Below, piece after piece: positions 1-8,214 of a stretch of 64,000 bases of DNA (its first letter is position 1; every line of letters begins with the position of its first letter). Below the pieces are notes generated by a model. The model was not told where the DNA came from. It saw only the letters and a list, made by a program, of their open reading frames with translations, and made no database searches. The DNA is from Paenibacillus ferrarius (lineage in GTDB: Bacteria; Bacillota; Bacilli; Paenibacillales; NBRC-103111): assembly GCF_002027705.1 (NCBI RefSeq), contig NZ_MBTG01000015.1, positions 124,001 through 188,000 of the forward strand, given 5' to 3'. A program made the position numbers and the translations under genes.

Positions 1-763
1 CCGTCGATAACAGCACCTTCTCCAGTGCCTTCAAGTGCCCTCTAGCCAGATCCACAACATGGATATAATCCCTTACCCCAGTGCCATCGAGTGTCGGATA
101 GTCGCTTCCGTAAATGTGCAGCTCCGTTAATTCGCCTACGGCCACTTGCGTAATGTATGGCATCAGATTATTGGGTTTTCCACTCGGGTCCTCGCCTAGC
201 TGGCCGCTGCTGTGAGCACCAATTGGGTTGAAATAACGCAGCAGCGCAATACTCCACTCCCTATCTGATGCATACAGATCGGTCATAATCTCTTCAATCA
301 TTAGCTTCGTTCTCCCATAAGCGTTCGTTGCGCTAAGCGGGGAATCTTCAGAAATCGGCACGCTGTCCGACATGCCATACACCGTAGCGGATGAGCTGAA
401 CACGATTTTCTTGACCGCATATTCCTGCATCAACTGGCAGAGTACGAGCGTGCCCGTAATATTATTATGGTAGTAGCGAAGCGGGAGCCGAACCGATTCC
501 CCTACCGCCTTGAACCCAGCCAAGTGAATGACTGCGTCTATCTCATTTTGCTCAAAAATGATTTCCATTGCCTCTCGGTCCAAGAGATCTGTCTCATAGA
601 AGGTGAAATCCTTCCCCGTTAACTCCTTAACCCGCCTTAGCGATTCCAGACTGCTGTTGGCAAGATTGTCTACAACCACGATTTCATATCCCGCATTTAA
701 TAATTCCAAACAGGTATGACTCCCTATATAACCAGCACCACCGGTAACAAGGACTGCCATCAT
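1..763 (-). CDS. galE: UDP-glucose 4-epimerase, partial (3' end outside window)
   Basis: Interconverts UDP-glucose and UDP-galactose in the cytoplasm, supplying galactosyl donors to the EPS operon. About 254 residues of a protein that is usually about 330 long are present; the C-terminus lies left of position 1. The Rossmann motif TGGAGYIG is at residues 7-14. The SDR catalytic set is visible as SSSATVYG and, further on, YGRTK. Two ATGs are adjacent (763 and 760), behind an AGGGGG ribosome site. It starts 20 nt after the EpsG-like gene and is the last gene of that operon seen here. Confidence 0.95.
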   Translation of the reverse strand, partial: MMAVLVTGGAGYIGSHTCLELLNAGYEIVVVDNLANSSLESLRRVKELTGKDFTFYETDLLDREAMEIIFEQNEIDAVIHLAGFKAVGESVRLPLRYYHNNITGTLVLCQLMQEYAVKKIVFSSSATVYGMSDSVPISEDSPLSATNAYGRTKLMIEEIMTDLYASDREWSIALLRYFNPIGAHSSGQLGEDPSGKPNNLMPYITQVAVGELTELHIYGSDYPTLDGTGVRDYIHVVDLARGHLKALEKVLLST

Positions 764-782
764 CTATACCCCCTATCCATTT

Positions 783-1856
783 TTAGAACCTCAAGTAATC
801 GCTGGTATAATAAATATGCAAGGTCACTACATTCTCGTAGTAGAAATACACGAAATAAAAAGCAAGAATCAGGTAGTAAATCAGTTTCTGTTCTCTTCTG
901 ACAAATAAACTAATGACCCATGACATCAGAATGACATTATATAAGCCAAAGTAGATCGTAAACCTCGCGAAAATCCAATTCTGCGTGGCGATAGCCATGA
1001 TCACAAAATTCAGCAAGGACATATTCACGATGTAATCACTTTGTGGAAATAACGCTCTGAGTTTATGTCTTCCCAAATAAGCAAACACGAGAGGGACAGC
1101 GCTCACGGCGACTCGAATGACATTAGCTCCGCCTTCCTGAAAGTTCTTGTACTCGCTGTAATGCGTATCTGCGATAGCTGAGAATAGGGCATCCGATAAG
1201 ATGTTATATCCCAGAATCAAGATGACTGCCATGAATAGAAGGACGAACGTCGAGGCTGCCCATGCCTTTCTTCGAACAATGAAATAGATAGGAATAAGGA
1301 TTAAAGCACTCTCATGAAAAGTAGAAGCGAAAGCAACTACGAGAAAATACTTTTGCCAGCTTCCAGCGAATAAATACTTAGTAGCCGCAAATACAAGGGC
1401 AGATGCCAGAAACTGGCGAACACCGTTCATCGAAACAATGTAAAGCCCTGACGTGATATAGACATAGATACTTAACTCAAATAGCTTTGAATACTTGTAG
1501 AACACATAGACAATGAGCACATTGGTCACTAGTGCGGTTAAGAAGATTAACAATTGCGGATTCGCCGTAAATGATTTCAAAATCATTTGCAGGACGCCAA
1601 AGCCAATATCCTTCTCTGCCATAATCTGCTCCCAAGTGAAATCATTAAGCTTGTAGGCATACATATAAAAGAACGTATCGCCTATGTTGTTGCGCAGCCC
1701 TGCTATGACAACAAATGTAGCCATAACGATGGCAGCCAACCATTTATTAGGCTTAATCAGTAGTGGTTCAGAGCCGATTGTCACAGGTTTGCCCAAATAT
1801 CTGGAGAAGAAAGATGCCACATAAACGACAATCAGATTAACCCATAAGATAGCCAT
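783..1856 (-). CDS. EpsG-like polysaccharide polymerase (Wzy-type membrane protein)
   Basis: Polytopic membrane protein of 357 residues with about ten hydrophobic segments, resembling EpsG-family proteins that polymerise EPS repeat units on the outer face of the membrane. The NGVRQFLASALVF stretch resembles the conserved arginine-containing segment of the family. It lies 21 nt after a family 2 glycosyltransferase and 20 nt before galE, so it is co-transcribed. A weak AAAGGA ribosome site precedes the ATG. The family call rests on the membrane pattern and this motif; the polymerase role is inferred from the neighbourhood. Confidence 0.8.
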   Translation of the reverse strand: MAILWVNLIVVYVASFFSRYLGKPVTIGSEPLLIKPNKWLAAIVMATFVVIAGLRNNIGDTFFYMYAYKLNDFTWEQIMAEKDIGFGVLQMILKSFTANPQLLIFLTALVTNVLIVYVFYKYSKLFELSIYVYITSGLYIVSMNGVRQFLASALVFAATKYLFAGSWQKYFLVVAFASTFHESALILIPIYFIVRRKAWAASTFVLLFMAVILILGYNILSDALFSAIADTHYSEYKNFQEGGANVIRVAVSAVPLVFAYLGRHKLRALFPQSDYIVNMSLLNFVIMAIATQNWIFARFTIYFGLYNVILMSWVISLFVRREQKLIYYLILAFYFVYFYYENVVTLHIYYTSDYLRF

Positions 1857-1877
1857 TCGGATATTCCTTTCGCGTGT

Positions 1878-2762
1878 CTAAGAGATTCTTGTTTTTCTAA
1901 TCATGTACCAATAGAGAATGATGCCCAGTGGAATAGCTAGAAAAGTCAGCACCTTAGCCGGTGTTTCCTGCATAAACCTGCGATTCCCCGAAGTCATGCT
2001 GCTCGATACATAGTGAATGGATTGCCTGAATTTAAATAATAGGCTGGCATAGGGGAGCTTCATGAGTTCTTTCCTGTAGAAAGCAAATCCCTTGGGGTTC
2101 TTGCGATACTGCTTGAACATATTCATCGAGGAGCCATCCGGCAAATACTCCACACAGCAAAGCACTTCATTCATCAGCAGCATTTCATATTGTTGATCCA
2201 GCTTGTAATACTTATAAGCTAAGCCCACATACTTCTCATTCTCAAAAATGGGATAGGGATAGCTGCGAGTTAGTTCTGTTCGATACACCAGCTTCTTATC
2301 TCCCGTCACGCGATGCTTGCTGTACAGCTCAAAAAGTGTTGAGCTTGCAAGCTCTTCAGGCATCCTTGAGCCAACAATGCGACCATCTGTGAAGGCATCG
2401 AGCCCAATGATTCCACTTACACGATCATTTCCGTGTTTCTCCCAGAACGTGTTTATTTGTTCTACAGCGTTATCCGGCATATAATCATCGGAATCAATAC
2501 AGACATTTAATTCCGTGTTGATCATTTGATAGGCGGTATTATGGGCTCCATGCATCCCCTGATTCTCCTGATGATGATAACGGATAAGAATTTCATTCTC
2601 CGCCTGCCAGCTTGCCACCAGCTCATGCGTGTTGTCCGTAGAGCCATCATCAATAATGAACCAGATGAAGTCTTTGGAGGTTTGCCGCTTCAGACTTTCG
2701 TAACAATGAACCAGACAATAGGCTCTGTTGTAGGTCGGTGTAAACACGGTAAGCTTCTTCAT
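1878..2762 (-). CDS. Family 2 glycosyltransferase
   Basis: GT-A fold enzyme of 294 residues that transfers a sugar from a nucleotide donor to a lipid-linked EPS intermediate at the inner face of the membrane. The N-terminus FTPTYNRAYCLVHCYESL is typical of GT2, and the metal-binding DxD is in CIDSDDYMPDN near residue 92. A hydrophobic segment near the C-terminus (about 272-287) could anchor it to the membrane. It starts 4 nt after the preceding GT4 gene. Donor and acceptor cannot be read from sequence. Confidence 0.88.
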   Translation of the reverse strand: MKKLTVFTPTYNRAYCLVHCYESLKRQTSKDFIWFIIDDGSTDNTHELVASWQAENEILIRYHHQENQGMHGAHNTAYQMINTELNVCIDSDDYMPDNAVEQINTFWEKHGNDRVSGIIGLDAFTDGRIVGSRMPEELASSTLFELYSKHRVTGDKKLVYRTELTRSYPYPIFENEKYVGLAYKYYKLDQQYEMLLMNEVLCCVEYLPDGSSMNMFKQYRKNPKGFAFYRKELMKLPYASLLFKFRQSIHYVSSSMTSGNRRFMQETPAKVLTFLAIPLGIILYWYMIRKTRIS

Positions 2763-2766
2763 ACGA

Positions 2767-3876
2767 TCACCTCAATATGCCTAAATAAAAACCTTCTGTC
2801 CACGCTGCTGTATTCTTAATGTCGTAGCCCTTGTTCGATAAGGATAAAGCCGGAATCTGACGGGGGAAGTTCCCCGTTATGATTTGCTTCATTCTGTCTA
2901 CCCACAGCTGCTTGTCGCTTAACGTCAGCCGCTCTACCAAATGGATATCCATATCCACTTCCTGGGTAATTTCGTCAGAAATAAGGCAAGGCAGCCCTGC
3001 ACCCTGCGCCTCAATGAGTGTGACGGGCAGTCCTTCGTGCAGCGAAGGAAACACGAACAGGTCAAAAGCTTGCAGCAAGCGGGTAATATCACTGCGCACC
3101 CCGAGGAATCTGACCTTGTCCTGCAAGAGACAAGCTTTCACTTTCTTCTCGATGACAGCTCGCAGCGGTCCATCTCCGGCAAGAACCAGCACTGTATCCG
3201 GTCTCTCCCGATTCAATTGGGCAAAAACATCAATGAGGAAGGCATGATTTTTCTGATGAGCGAATCGTCCCACATGGCCAACCACGTAACAATCCGGTGG
3301 AAGCTTCAATTCCCGCCGAACTTGCGCTCTCACCTCGGGGGAAAACGCAAATTTATCACTCTCGATGCCATTTTTGAGAATCACCGCGTTTTTCTCTTTT
3401 TGAGGAAACAGCCATTCTGCCGCTTTCGTTGAGCAGGCTAGAAAGTGCGTTGCACAAGAGGCAATGAAGGTACCGGCAAACCATTTATAGAGCTTAGCGG
3501 CAATTCCGCCTTCACTGCTCGTATTATGACTATGGGCAATTCGTATAGGCGCGCCCGCTTTTTTGGCGGAACGCAGGACGAATCCACTCATTTTGTCCAT
3601 ATGGGCATGCACGATTCTATAATTCGTATACGCCCGGAAAAATTGATCCAACGCTTGGATATACTTCGCATGACCAATCTCCGAAACATAGGGAATCCGA
3701 TGAATGATTCCACCCATCCCCATGATCTCAGCATCATAGGCTCCTGCTTTGCAGGTCAAGAAGTCGAATTGGACCTTGGTTCGATCCATATTCCGATATA
3801 GATTCATCAGGAGCGTTTCGGCTCCGCCTCGATTCATATTCACGACAACATGCAGAATTCTTATTGGATCGCCCAC
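2767..3876 (-). CDS. GT4 family glycosyltransferase (EpsF-like)
   Basis: A 369-residue retaining GT-B glycosyltransferase. The N-terminal glycine-rich loop is VVNMNRGGAETLLMNLYR and the E-x7-E donor motif lies in HEGLPVTLIEAQGAGLP near residue 280. The gene overlaps the upstream GT4 gene by 16 nt, which suggests translational coupling. The layout resembles EpsF of the Bacillus subtilis eps operon, but orthology cannot be shown here. Expected to act at the cytoplasmic membrane during repeat-unit assembly. Confidence 0.88.
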   Translation of the reverse strand: MGDPIRILHVVVNMNRGGAETLLMNLYRNMDRTKVQFDFLTCKAGAYDAEIMGMGGIIHRIPYVSEIGHAKYIQALDQFFRAYTNYRIVHAHMDKMSGFVLRSAKKAGAPIRIAHSHNTSSEGGIAAKLYKWFAGTFIASCATHFLACSTKAAEWLFPQKEKNAVILKNGIESDKFAFSPEVRAQVRRELKLPPDCYVVGHVGRFAHQKNHAFLIDVFAQLNRERPDTVLVLAGDGPLRAVIEKKVKACLLQDKVRFLGVRSDITRLLQAFDLFVFPSLHEGLPVTLIEAQGAGLPCLISDEITQEVDMDIHLVERLTLSDKQLWVDRMKQIITGNFPRQIPALSLSNKGYDIKNTAAWTEGFYLGILR

Positions 3877-5021
3877 ATGACTTCCACCTTTTCGTCCATA
3901 AATAGGGAATATATTCTGCTCTTTTCTTCCAGCACCTGATGGATGGCGTATCGACTTTCAACCCATTCACGCCCGCTCTTCCCCAGCTTCATTCGTAATG
4001 CCTGGCTGTGAGCCACCTGCTTAATTCTCTTAGCCATAGCTTCATGATCATTGGGAACGATAAGCCAGCCATTCTGCTCATTGCGTACCAGCTCATTATG
4101 GCCTCGGTTTTCACTTGCGATTATCGGAAGTCCACTCGCCATGGCCTCCATGAGATTCACCGGCAGACCTTCGCGCAGACTTGAGGCTACTGCAACATCG
4201 CACATCTGCAAAAGTTGATCGATATCACTGCGATACCCCAGGAATTCGATCCGATCCGCCACATGCAATTGCTCGGCTAGATCCTTGCATTGTTCTTTCA
4301 ATGCTCCTTCACCAGCAAGCAGAAGCTTGACTTTGGGTGCATCCTCTTTGGCTGAAGCTAAGGCATGAATAAGCATTTGTTGATTCTTATTGGCATTGAA
4401 CTCTGCCGCATAGAAGAGTAGAATGTCATCCGGTTGATACCCGTTTGCTGTCTTTAACTCCCGCTTATAGGAGTCTTCCACCGGTTTGAACCGTTCGGTA
4501 TTCACACCAACGCCGTGAACATGTTCAACCCGATTAGCGCGGAATCGGTGATTAACAGCTAATTGGTAATCTTCCTCATTAATCGTTATTAAGCAATCCG
4601 TCAGATAAGAAAGCAATTTCTCTAAGGGATAATACACCAGCCAATGCAGATAAGGCGCTCCCTTGCAAAAGTGAAAACCATGCGCGGTATAGATGACCTT
4701 CGTGCCCTTCTTCCGCGCTTGTCGCGCTGCCAAGCGTGCCAGCACACCGCCCATTGGGGTATGGCAATGGATGATATCATAGTGATTCTCATTGATAATT
4801 GACTTTAATTGCGCGTAAGCTTTCAAGTTGGCTTGCCGGAGTGGGGATCTTTGAATGGGGATGTTCATCTTCTTGTCGACATACGGAAGCTCCATATTCC
4901 CGTTTGCGGCAATATGGACTTCCCAACCCTGCTCTTTGAACCATTTCATATATGGGACATGGAAGGCTTTGAAGTGATAATCAACGGTAGCACATAACAA
5001 CACTTTCTTCGGCATCCGCAT
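3861..5021 (-). CDS. GT4 family glycosyltransferase (EpsD-like)
   Basis: A 386-residue GT-B enzyme. The N-terminal Rossmann part (KKVLLCATVDYHFKAFHV) resembles EpsD/CapM-type transferases, and the E-x7-E motif is in REGLPVNLMEAMASGLP near residue 287. It begins 3 nt after galU and overlaps the next GT4 gene by 16 nt. The role is addition of a sugar to the EPS repeat unit; the specific linkage is unknown. Confidence 0.88.
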   Translation of the reverse strand: MRMPKKVLLCATVDYHFKAFHVPYMKWFKEQGWEVHIAANGNMELPYVDKKMNIPIQRSPLRQANLKAYAQLKSIINENHYDIIHCHTPMGGVLARLAARQARKKGTKVIYTAHGFHFCKGAPYLHWLVYYPLEKLLSYLTDCLITINEEDYQLAVNHRFRANRVEHVHGVGVNTERFKPVEDSYKRELKTANGYQPDDILLFYAAEFNANKNQQMLIHALASAKEDAPKVKLLLAGEGALKEQCKDLAEQLHVADRIEFLGYRSDIDQLLQMCDVAVASSLREGLPVNLMEAMASGLPIIASENRGHNELVRNEQNGWLIVPNDHEAMAKRIKQVAHSQALRMKLGKSGREWVESRYAIHQVLEEKSRIYSLFMDEKVEVMWAIQ

Positions 5022-5024
5022 CCC

Positions 5025-5900
5025 CTACTTAATGAGTTCCTTCTCCAAAATCGAAGAAAGGTATTTCAACAGCTCGTATTTCAGATCCTCACGCTGAAGC
5101 GCGTAGTCGATGGTTGTTTGGATAAAACCTAATTTCTCACCCACATCGAATCGTTTGCCTTCAAATTCGTAAGCATACACAGATTCAAGGCGATTTAATT
5201 CAGCAATAGCATCCGTGAGCTGGATTTCCCCACCGGAGCCCGGCTCTTGATTGCTCAAAATATCAAAAATCCGCGGCGTTAAAATGTAACGCCCCATAAT
5301 CGCAATGTTCGATGGCGCTTCCTCTTTCTTCGGCTTCTCCACTAAGTGATTAACGCTAAATAACCGCTTATTGATTTCCCTTCCATCAACAATGCCATAT
5401 CGGGACACCTCATCGGCCGATACATGCTGCACACCGATAATGGATGCTTCTCTTTGTTCATATTGATGCATCATTTGCTTCAAACAAGGCGTATCCGCCC
5501 GAACAATATCGTCGCCGAGAAGAACAGCAAACGGTTCATCACCAATGAACTTGCGTGCGCACCAAATGGCATGTCCCAGACCCTTAGGCTCCTTTTGCCG
5601 AATATAATGGATCTCTACTTTGGACGACTTTTGAACTTCCGTTAACAGCTCGAATTTCTGCTTCTCAAACAAATTCTGTTCAAGCTCAAAGCAATTGTCG
5701 AAATGGTCCTCAATCGCTCTTTTTCCTTTGCCGGTCACGATAATAATGTCCTCGATTCCCGACTCAATAGCTTCTTCAACGATGTATTGAATGGTCGGCT
5801 TATCGACGATGGGCAGCATTTCTTTGGGCATAGCTTTGGTTGCAGGCAAGAATCTGGTTCCTAAACCAGCTGCTGGAATAATCGCTTTTCTTACTCTCAT
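5025..5900 (-). CDS. galU: UTP-glucose-1-phosphate uridylyltransferase
   Basis: Makes UDP-glucose from UTP and glucose-1-phosphate, feeding GalE and the glycosyltransferases of the same operon. The full-length 291-residue protein carries the nucleotidyltransferase signature AAGLGTRFLPATKAMPKEM at residues 10-28, the VDKPTIQYIVEEA stretch, and the GSGGEIQLTDAI segment near the active site, as in bacterial GalU/GtaB. It lies 15 nt after the CapD-like gene and 3 nt before a GT4 gene. A paralogue elsewhere in the genome is likely but is not visible here. Confidence 0.95.
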   Translation of the reverse strand: MRVRKAIIPAAGLGTRFLPATKAMPKEMLPIVDKPTIQYIVEEAIESGIEDIIIVTGKGKRAIEDHFDNCFELEQNLFEKQKFELLTEVQKSSKVEIHYIRQKEPKGLGHAIWCARKFIGDEPFAVLLGDDIVRADTPCLKQMMHQYEQREASIIGVQHVSADEVSRYGIVDGREINKRLFSVNHLVEKPKKEEAPSNIAIMGRYILTPRIFDILSNQEPGSGGEIQLTDAIAELNRLESVYAYEFEGKRFDVGEKLGFIQTTIDYALQREDLKYELLKYLSSILEKELIK

Positions 5901-5915
5901 GAATGTTTGCTCCTT

Positions 5916-7745
5916 TTAGCCAATCGAGACTAGTTTTTTCGGAATTGGAATGACTTTGCTATTGGCTAGATCTAATAGCTGCGTTCTGAGGCTTTCTTTA
6001 TCCAACGTAGCGTAGGTAGAGATCATTTCTTTGATTTCTTCCATATACAGATTGGCCGTTTTGCCAATATAAATTTTCGGAAAGACATGCTTTCCATCAA
6101 TTTCATCTGCTTTCAACAACTCTTCATACAGCTTTTCTCCCGGTCTCATTCCGGTGAATTCGATACCGATATCTTCTAAGGAATTGCCGGAAAGCTTAAT
6201 GAGATTCTTCGCCAGATCAACGATCTTGACCGGTTCTCCCATATCCAGAACAAAAATCTCTCCGCCTCTGGCTAAGGCACCCGCCTGAATAACTAATCTG
6301 GAGGCCTCGGGAATCGTCATAAAGTACCGAATCATGTCGGGATGCGTAACGGAAACAGGACCGCCTTTGACAATTTGCTGCTTGAATCGAGGAATAACGC
6401 TGCCACGGCTCCCGAGCACATTGCCGAAACGTACAGCAACGAACTTCGTTTTGCTTGATTTATCCATATCTTGAATGATCATTTCGGCCATACGCTTGGT
6501 CGCGCCCATCACACTGGTTGGATTGACAGCTTTATCCGTAGAGATCATCACGAAGGTATCCACCTCGTATTGACTTGCGGCCATCGCTACATTCATCGTC
6601 CCGATGACATTGTTCTTGAACGCTTCTTCCGGATTTCTTTCCATAAGAGGCACATGTTTATGCGCAGCGGCGTGATACACGACATTTGGCTTATATTTGT
6701 TCATGATCGACATCATTTTTTTGACATCCTGTACATCTGCTATTTCGGTAATGAATTCAATCTCTGTATGCCCGTCAGAGTCCTTTAATTCCATCTCAAT
6801 GCTGTAGATGCTATTCTCACCGTGACCCAATAAAATTAATTTCTGAGGGCTGAACTTGGTGACCTGACGACAAACTTCCGACCCAATCGACCCCCCTGCT
6901 CCTGTAACCAGTACCACCTTGCCCGTGATATATTCGGAAATACTTTCAATATCCAGCTCAATGGGTTGGCGGCCTAGCAAGTCCTCGACCTGCACGTCCA
7001 TGAAATGGTTCACGGACAGCTTCCCGGATACCAAATCTTCCAACATAGGAAGAGTTTGCGTCCTTGCTTTGGTTTTCGAGCATTCTTGGAAAATAAGATT
7101 TAATTCCTTTTTCCCCAAGGATGGAATAGCAATTATGATGTTGTCGATGTTTAACTCTTCCACCGCTTTTTCGATCTGATCAACCCCGCCATACACGGGT
7201 ATTCCCAGGATATCCAAACCGTGAATATTCACATTGTCATCGATGAAAACAACAGGAACGAATTCCGCATCATTGCTTTTAATTAATTGTCTCGCGACCA
7301 TCGTGCCAGCTGAGCCTGCGCCAACAATGAGCGATCTTTTTTTATTAACAGACTTATTCATGTAGGTACTTACAATAAGTCTCCAGCAGAAACGAGAGCC
7401 TCCGATTAATAACGAATGCAGCATCCATGTCACCGCGAGCAATCGAAAGTAAATATCATGGACAACGATTTGCTGAACAAACGCAACAGCAATCATCGAA
7501 AAGGTGATCGCCTTAAAAATAAACAGCAGCTCCGTGATGCTCGCATGCTCCCATGCCTTCTTATAAAGCTTATAGATGAACGAAAAGATATGATGACTCA
7601 GCAGCAAGGTTATTGAACTGACAACTAAGGGAAGAGACAGGACATGGAGGTTAGCATTTACCAAAAAGTGACTAAAGAAAATGGAAGTTAGCACGATGAC
7701 AGAGTCTATTGTGACCAATAGGGATAAACGTTGACGATATGACAG
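5916..7745 (-). CDS. CapD/EpsC-like membrane-bound NDP-sugar dehydratase/epimerase
   Basis: First gene of the 7.7-to-1 kb operon. It has four N-terminal membrane segments, a CoA-binding-like Rossmann domain (GAGSAGTMVARQL) and an extended SDR domain (VTGAGGSIGSEV, then ISTDKAVNPTSVMGATKR), the architecture of 4,6-dehydratases such as PglF and EpsC that act on UDP-GlcNAc. The start is unusual. The TTG at 7718 has no ribosome site and would cut the conserved N-terminus. A CTG at 7745, 6 nt behind AAAGGGTGA, gives an N-terminus beginning SYRQRLSLL, as family members usually have. That yields 609 residues. Confidence 0.9.
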   Translation of the reverse strand: MSYRQRLSLLVTIDSVIVLTSIFFSHFLVNANLHVLSLPLVVSSITLLLSHHIFSFIYKLYKKAWEHASITELLFIFKAITFSMIAVAFVQQIVVHDIYFRLLAVTWMLHSLLIGGSRFCWRLIVSTYMNKSVNKKRSLIVGAGSAGTMVARQLIKSNDAEFVPVVFIDDNVNIHGLDILGIPVYGGVDQIEKAVEELNIDNIIIAIPSLGKKELNLIFQECSKTKARTQTLPMLEDLVSGKLSVNHFMDVQVEDLLGRQPIELDIESISEYITGKVVLVTGAGGSIGSEVCRQVTKFSPQKLILLGHGENSIYSIEMELKDSDGHTEIEFITEIADVQDVKKMMSIMNKYKPNVVYHAAAHKHVPLMERNPEEAFKNNVIGTMNVAMAASQYEVDTFVMISTDKAVNPTSVMGATKRMAEMIIQDMDKSSKTKFVAVRFGNVLGSRGSVIPRFKQQIVKGGPVSVTHPDMIRYFMTIPEASRLVIQAGALARGGEIFVLDMGEPVKIVDLAKNLIKLSGNSLEDIGIEFTGMRPGEKLYEELLKADEIDGKHVFPKIYIGKTANLYMEEIKEMISTYATLDKESLRTQLLDLANSKVIPIPKKLVSIG

Positions 7746-7776
7746 AATAATTCACCCTTTCATTAAAGTTCTTAAG

Positions 7777-7804
7777 TATAGGGCCTTTGAGGAAAGACCT
7801 TATA
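7777..7804 (-). other. Leader hairpin upstream of CapD-like gene
   Basis: In the minus-strand transcript the arms TATAAGG and CCCTATA enclose an inner CTTT/AAAG pairing, forming a stem-loop some 30 nt before the ribosome site. There is no run of U after it, so it is not a clear terminator. It may stabilise the mRNA or influence translation of the non-AUG start. Function unknown. Confidence 0.4.
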
Positions 7805-7958
7805 ATTAAAGCCTTTAATCCTTAGGGCATCTAACCCTGCCTCGCACCACACTTTTGACGACTGGCGTCTAAGGCTTGCATCGCCCACAGCATGATCGAG
7901 TACTTCCTTGGATAACGGTAAGGAGGCATCACCGGCTGATCCATCAGCTTGCAGAAAG

Positions 7959-7974
7959 GTTCTTTATAAAGAAT
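7959..7974. promoter_or_regulatory. SinR-like operator (1 of 4 in this region)
   Basis: GTTCTTT-AT-AAAGAAT: two 7-base arms around a 2-base centre, with one mismatch in the last base. The arms fit the published SinR half-site GTTCTYT, and the 7-2-7 spacing equals that of the Bacillus subtilis eps operator. Confidence 0.65.
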
Positions 7975-7996
7975 ATCAGCTTATTGCACGCTCTGA

Positions 7997-8013
7997 ATTC
8001 TTTTATAAAGAAC
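7997..8013. promoter_or_regulatory. SinR-like operator, 3-base centre
   Basis: ATTCTTT-TAT-AAAGAAC. The right arm is perfect and the left arm has one mismatch. The centre is one base longer than in the other sites, so binding may be weaker. Confidence 0.5.
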
Positions 8014-8029
8014 GTATAACTTTCTATTA

Positions 8030-8045
8030 ATTCTTTATAAAGAAC
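8030..8045. promoter_or_regulatory. SinR-like operator
   Basis: ATTCTTT-AT-AAAGAAC: perfect right arm, one mismatch in the left arm, standard 7-2-7 spacing. Confidence 0.65.
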
Positions 8046-8100
8046 ATTTATTCAAAAAAAAATAGGTGAATCTGCTCTTGCTTATCTTGTTTTCATTGTA

Positions 8101-8116
8101 GTTCTTTATAAAGAAC
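8101..8116. promoter_or_regulatory. SinR-like operator, perfect palindrome
   Basis: GTTCTTT-AT-AAAGAAC, fully symmetrical, 99 bp before the start codon of the beta-helix gene. Its TATAAA core may overlap a -10 element for the plus-strand gene. Confidence 0.72.
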
Positions 8117-8214
8117 GTGTCAATGGGGAATATTTATTTAACCTTCTAGTCTATAACCCTCACTCAACGATCTAGCAATTCATACACTATAAAAAAACGA
8201 AGAGGTGAGTATAG

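Larger units (their letters stand above)
7746..8214. other. Divergent regulatory region between EPS operon and beta-helix gene
   Basis: This 469-bp region has no recognised gene. It holds four GTTCTTT-type palindromes on the right (7959-8116). On the left is a hairpin in the leader of the minus-strand operon (7777-7804). Between them is a 37-codon minus-strand reading frame (7944-7831) that has no ribosome site and no recognised homology. A GAGGTGA ribosome site at its right edge serves the gene starting at 8215. Promoters for both directions must lie here, but I could not fix a convincing -35/-10 pair. Confidence 0.7.

Noticed and set aside
7800..7960. c-di-GMP riboswitch in the leader of sugar operon 1
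   Set aside because: I looked for the GEMM consensus pieces and did not find the conserved core; no other riboswitch class fitted.
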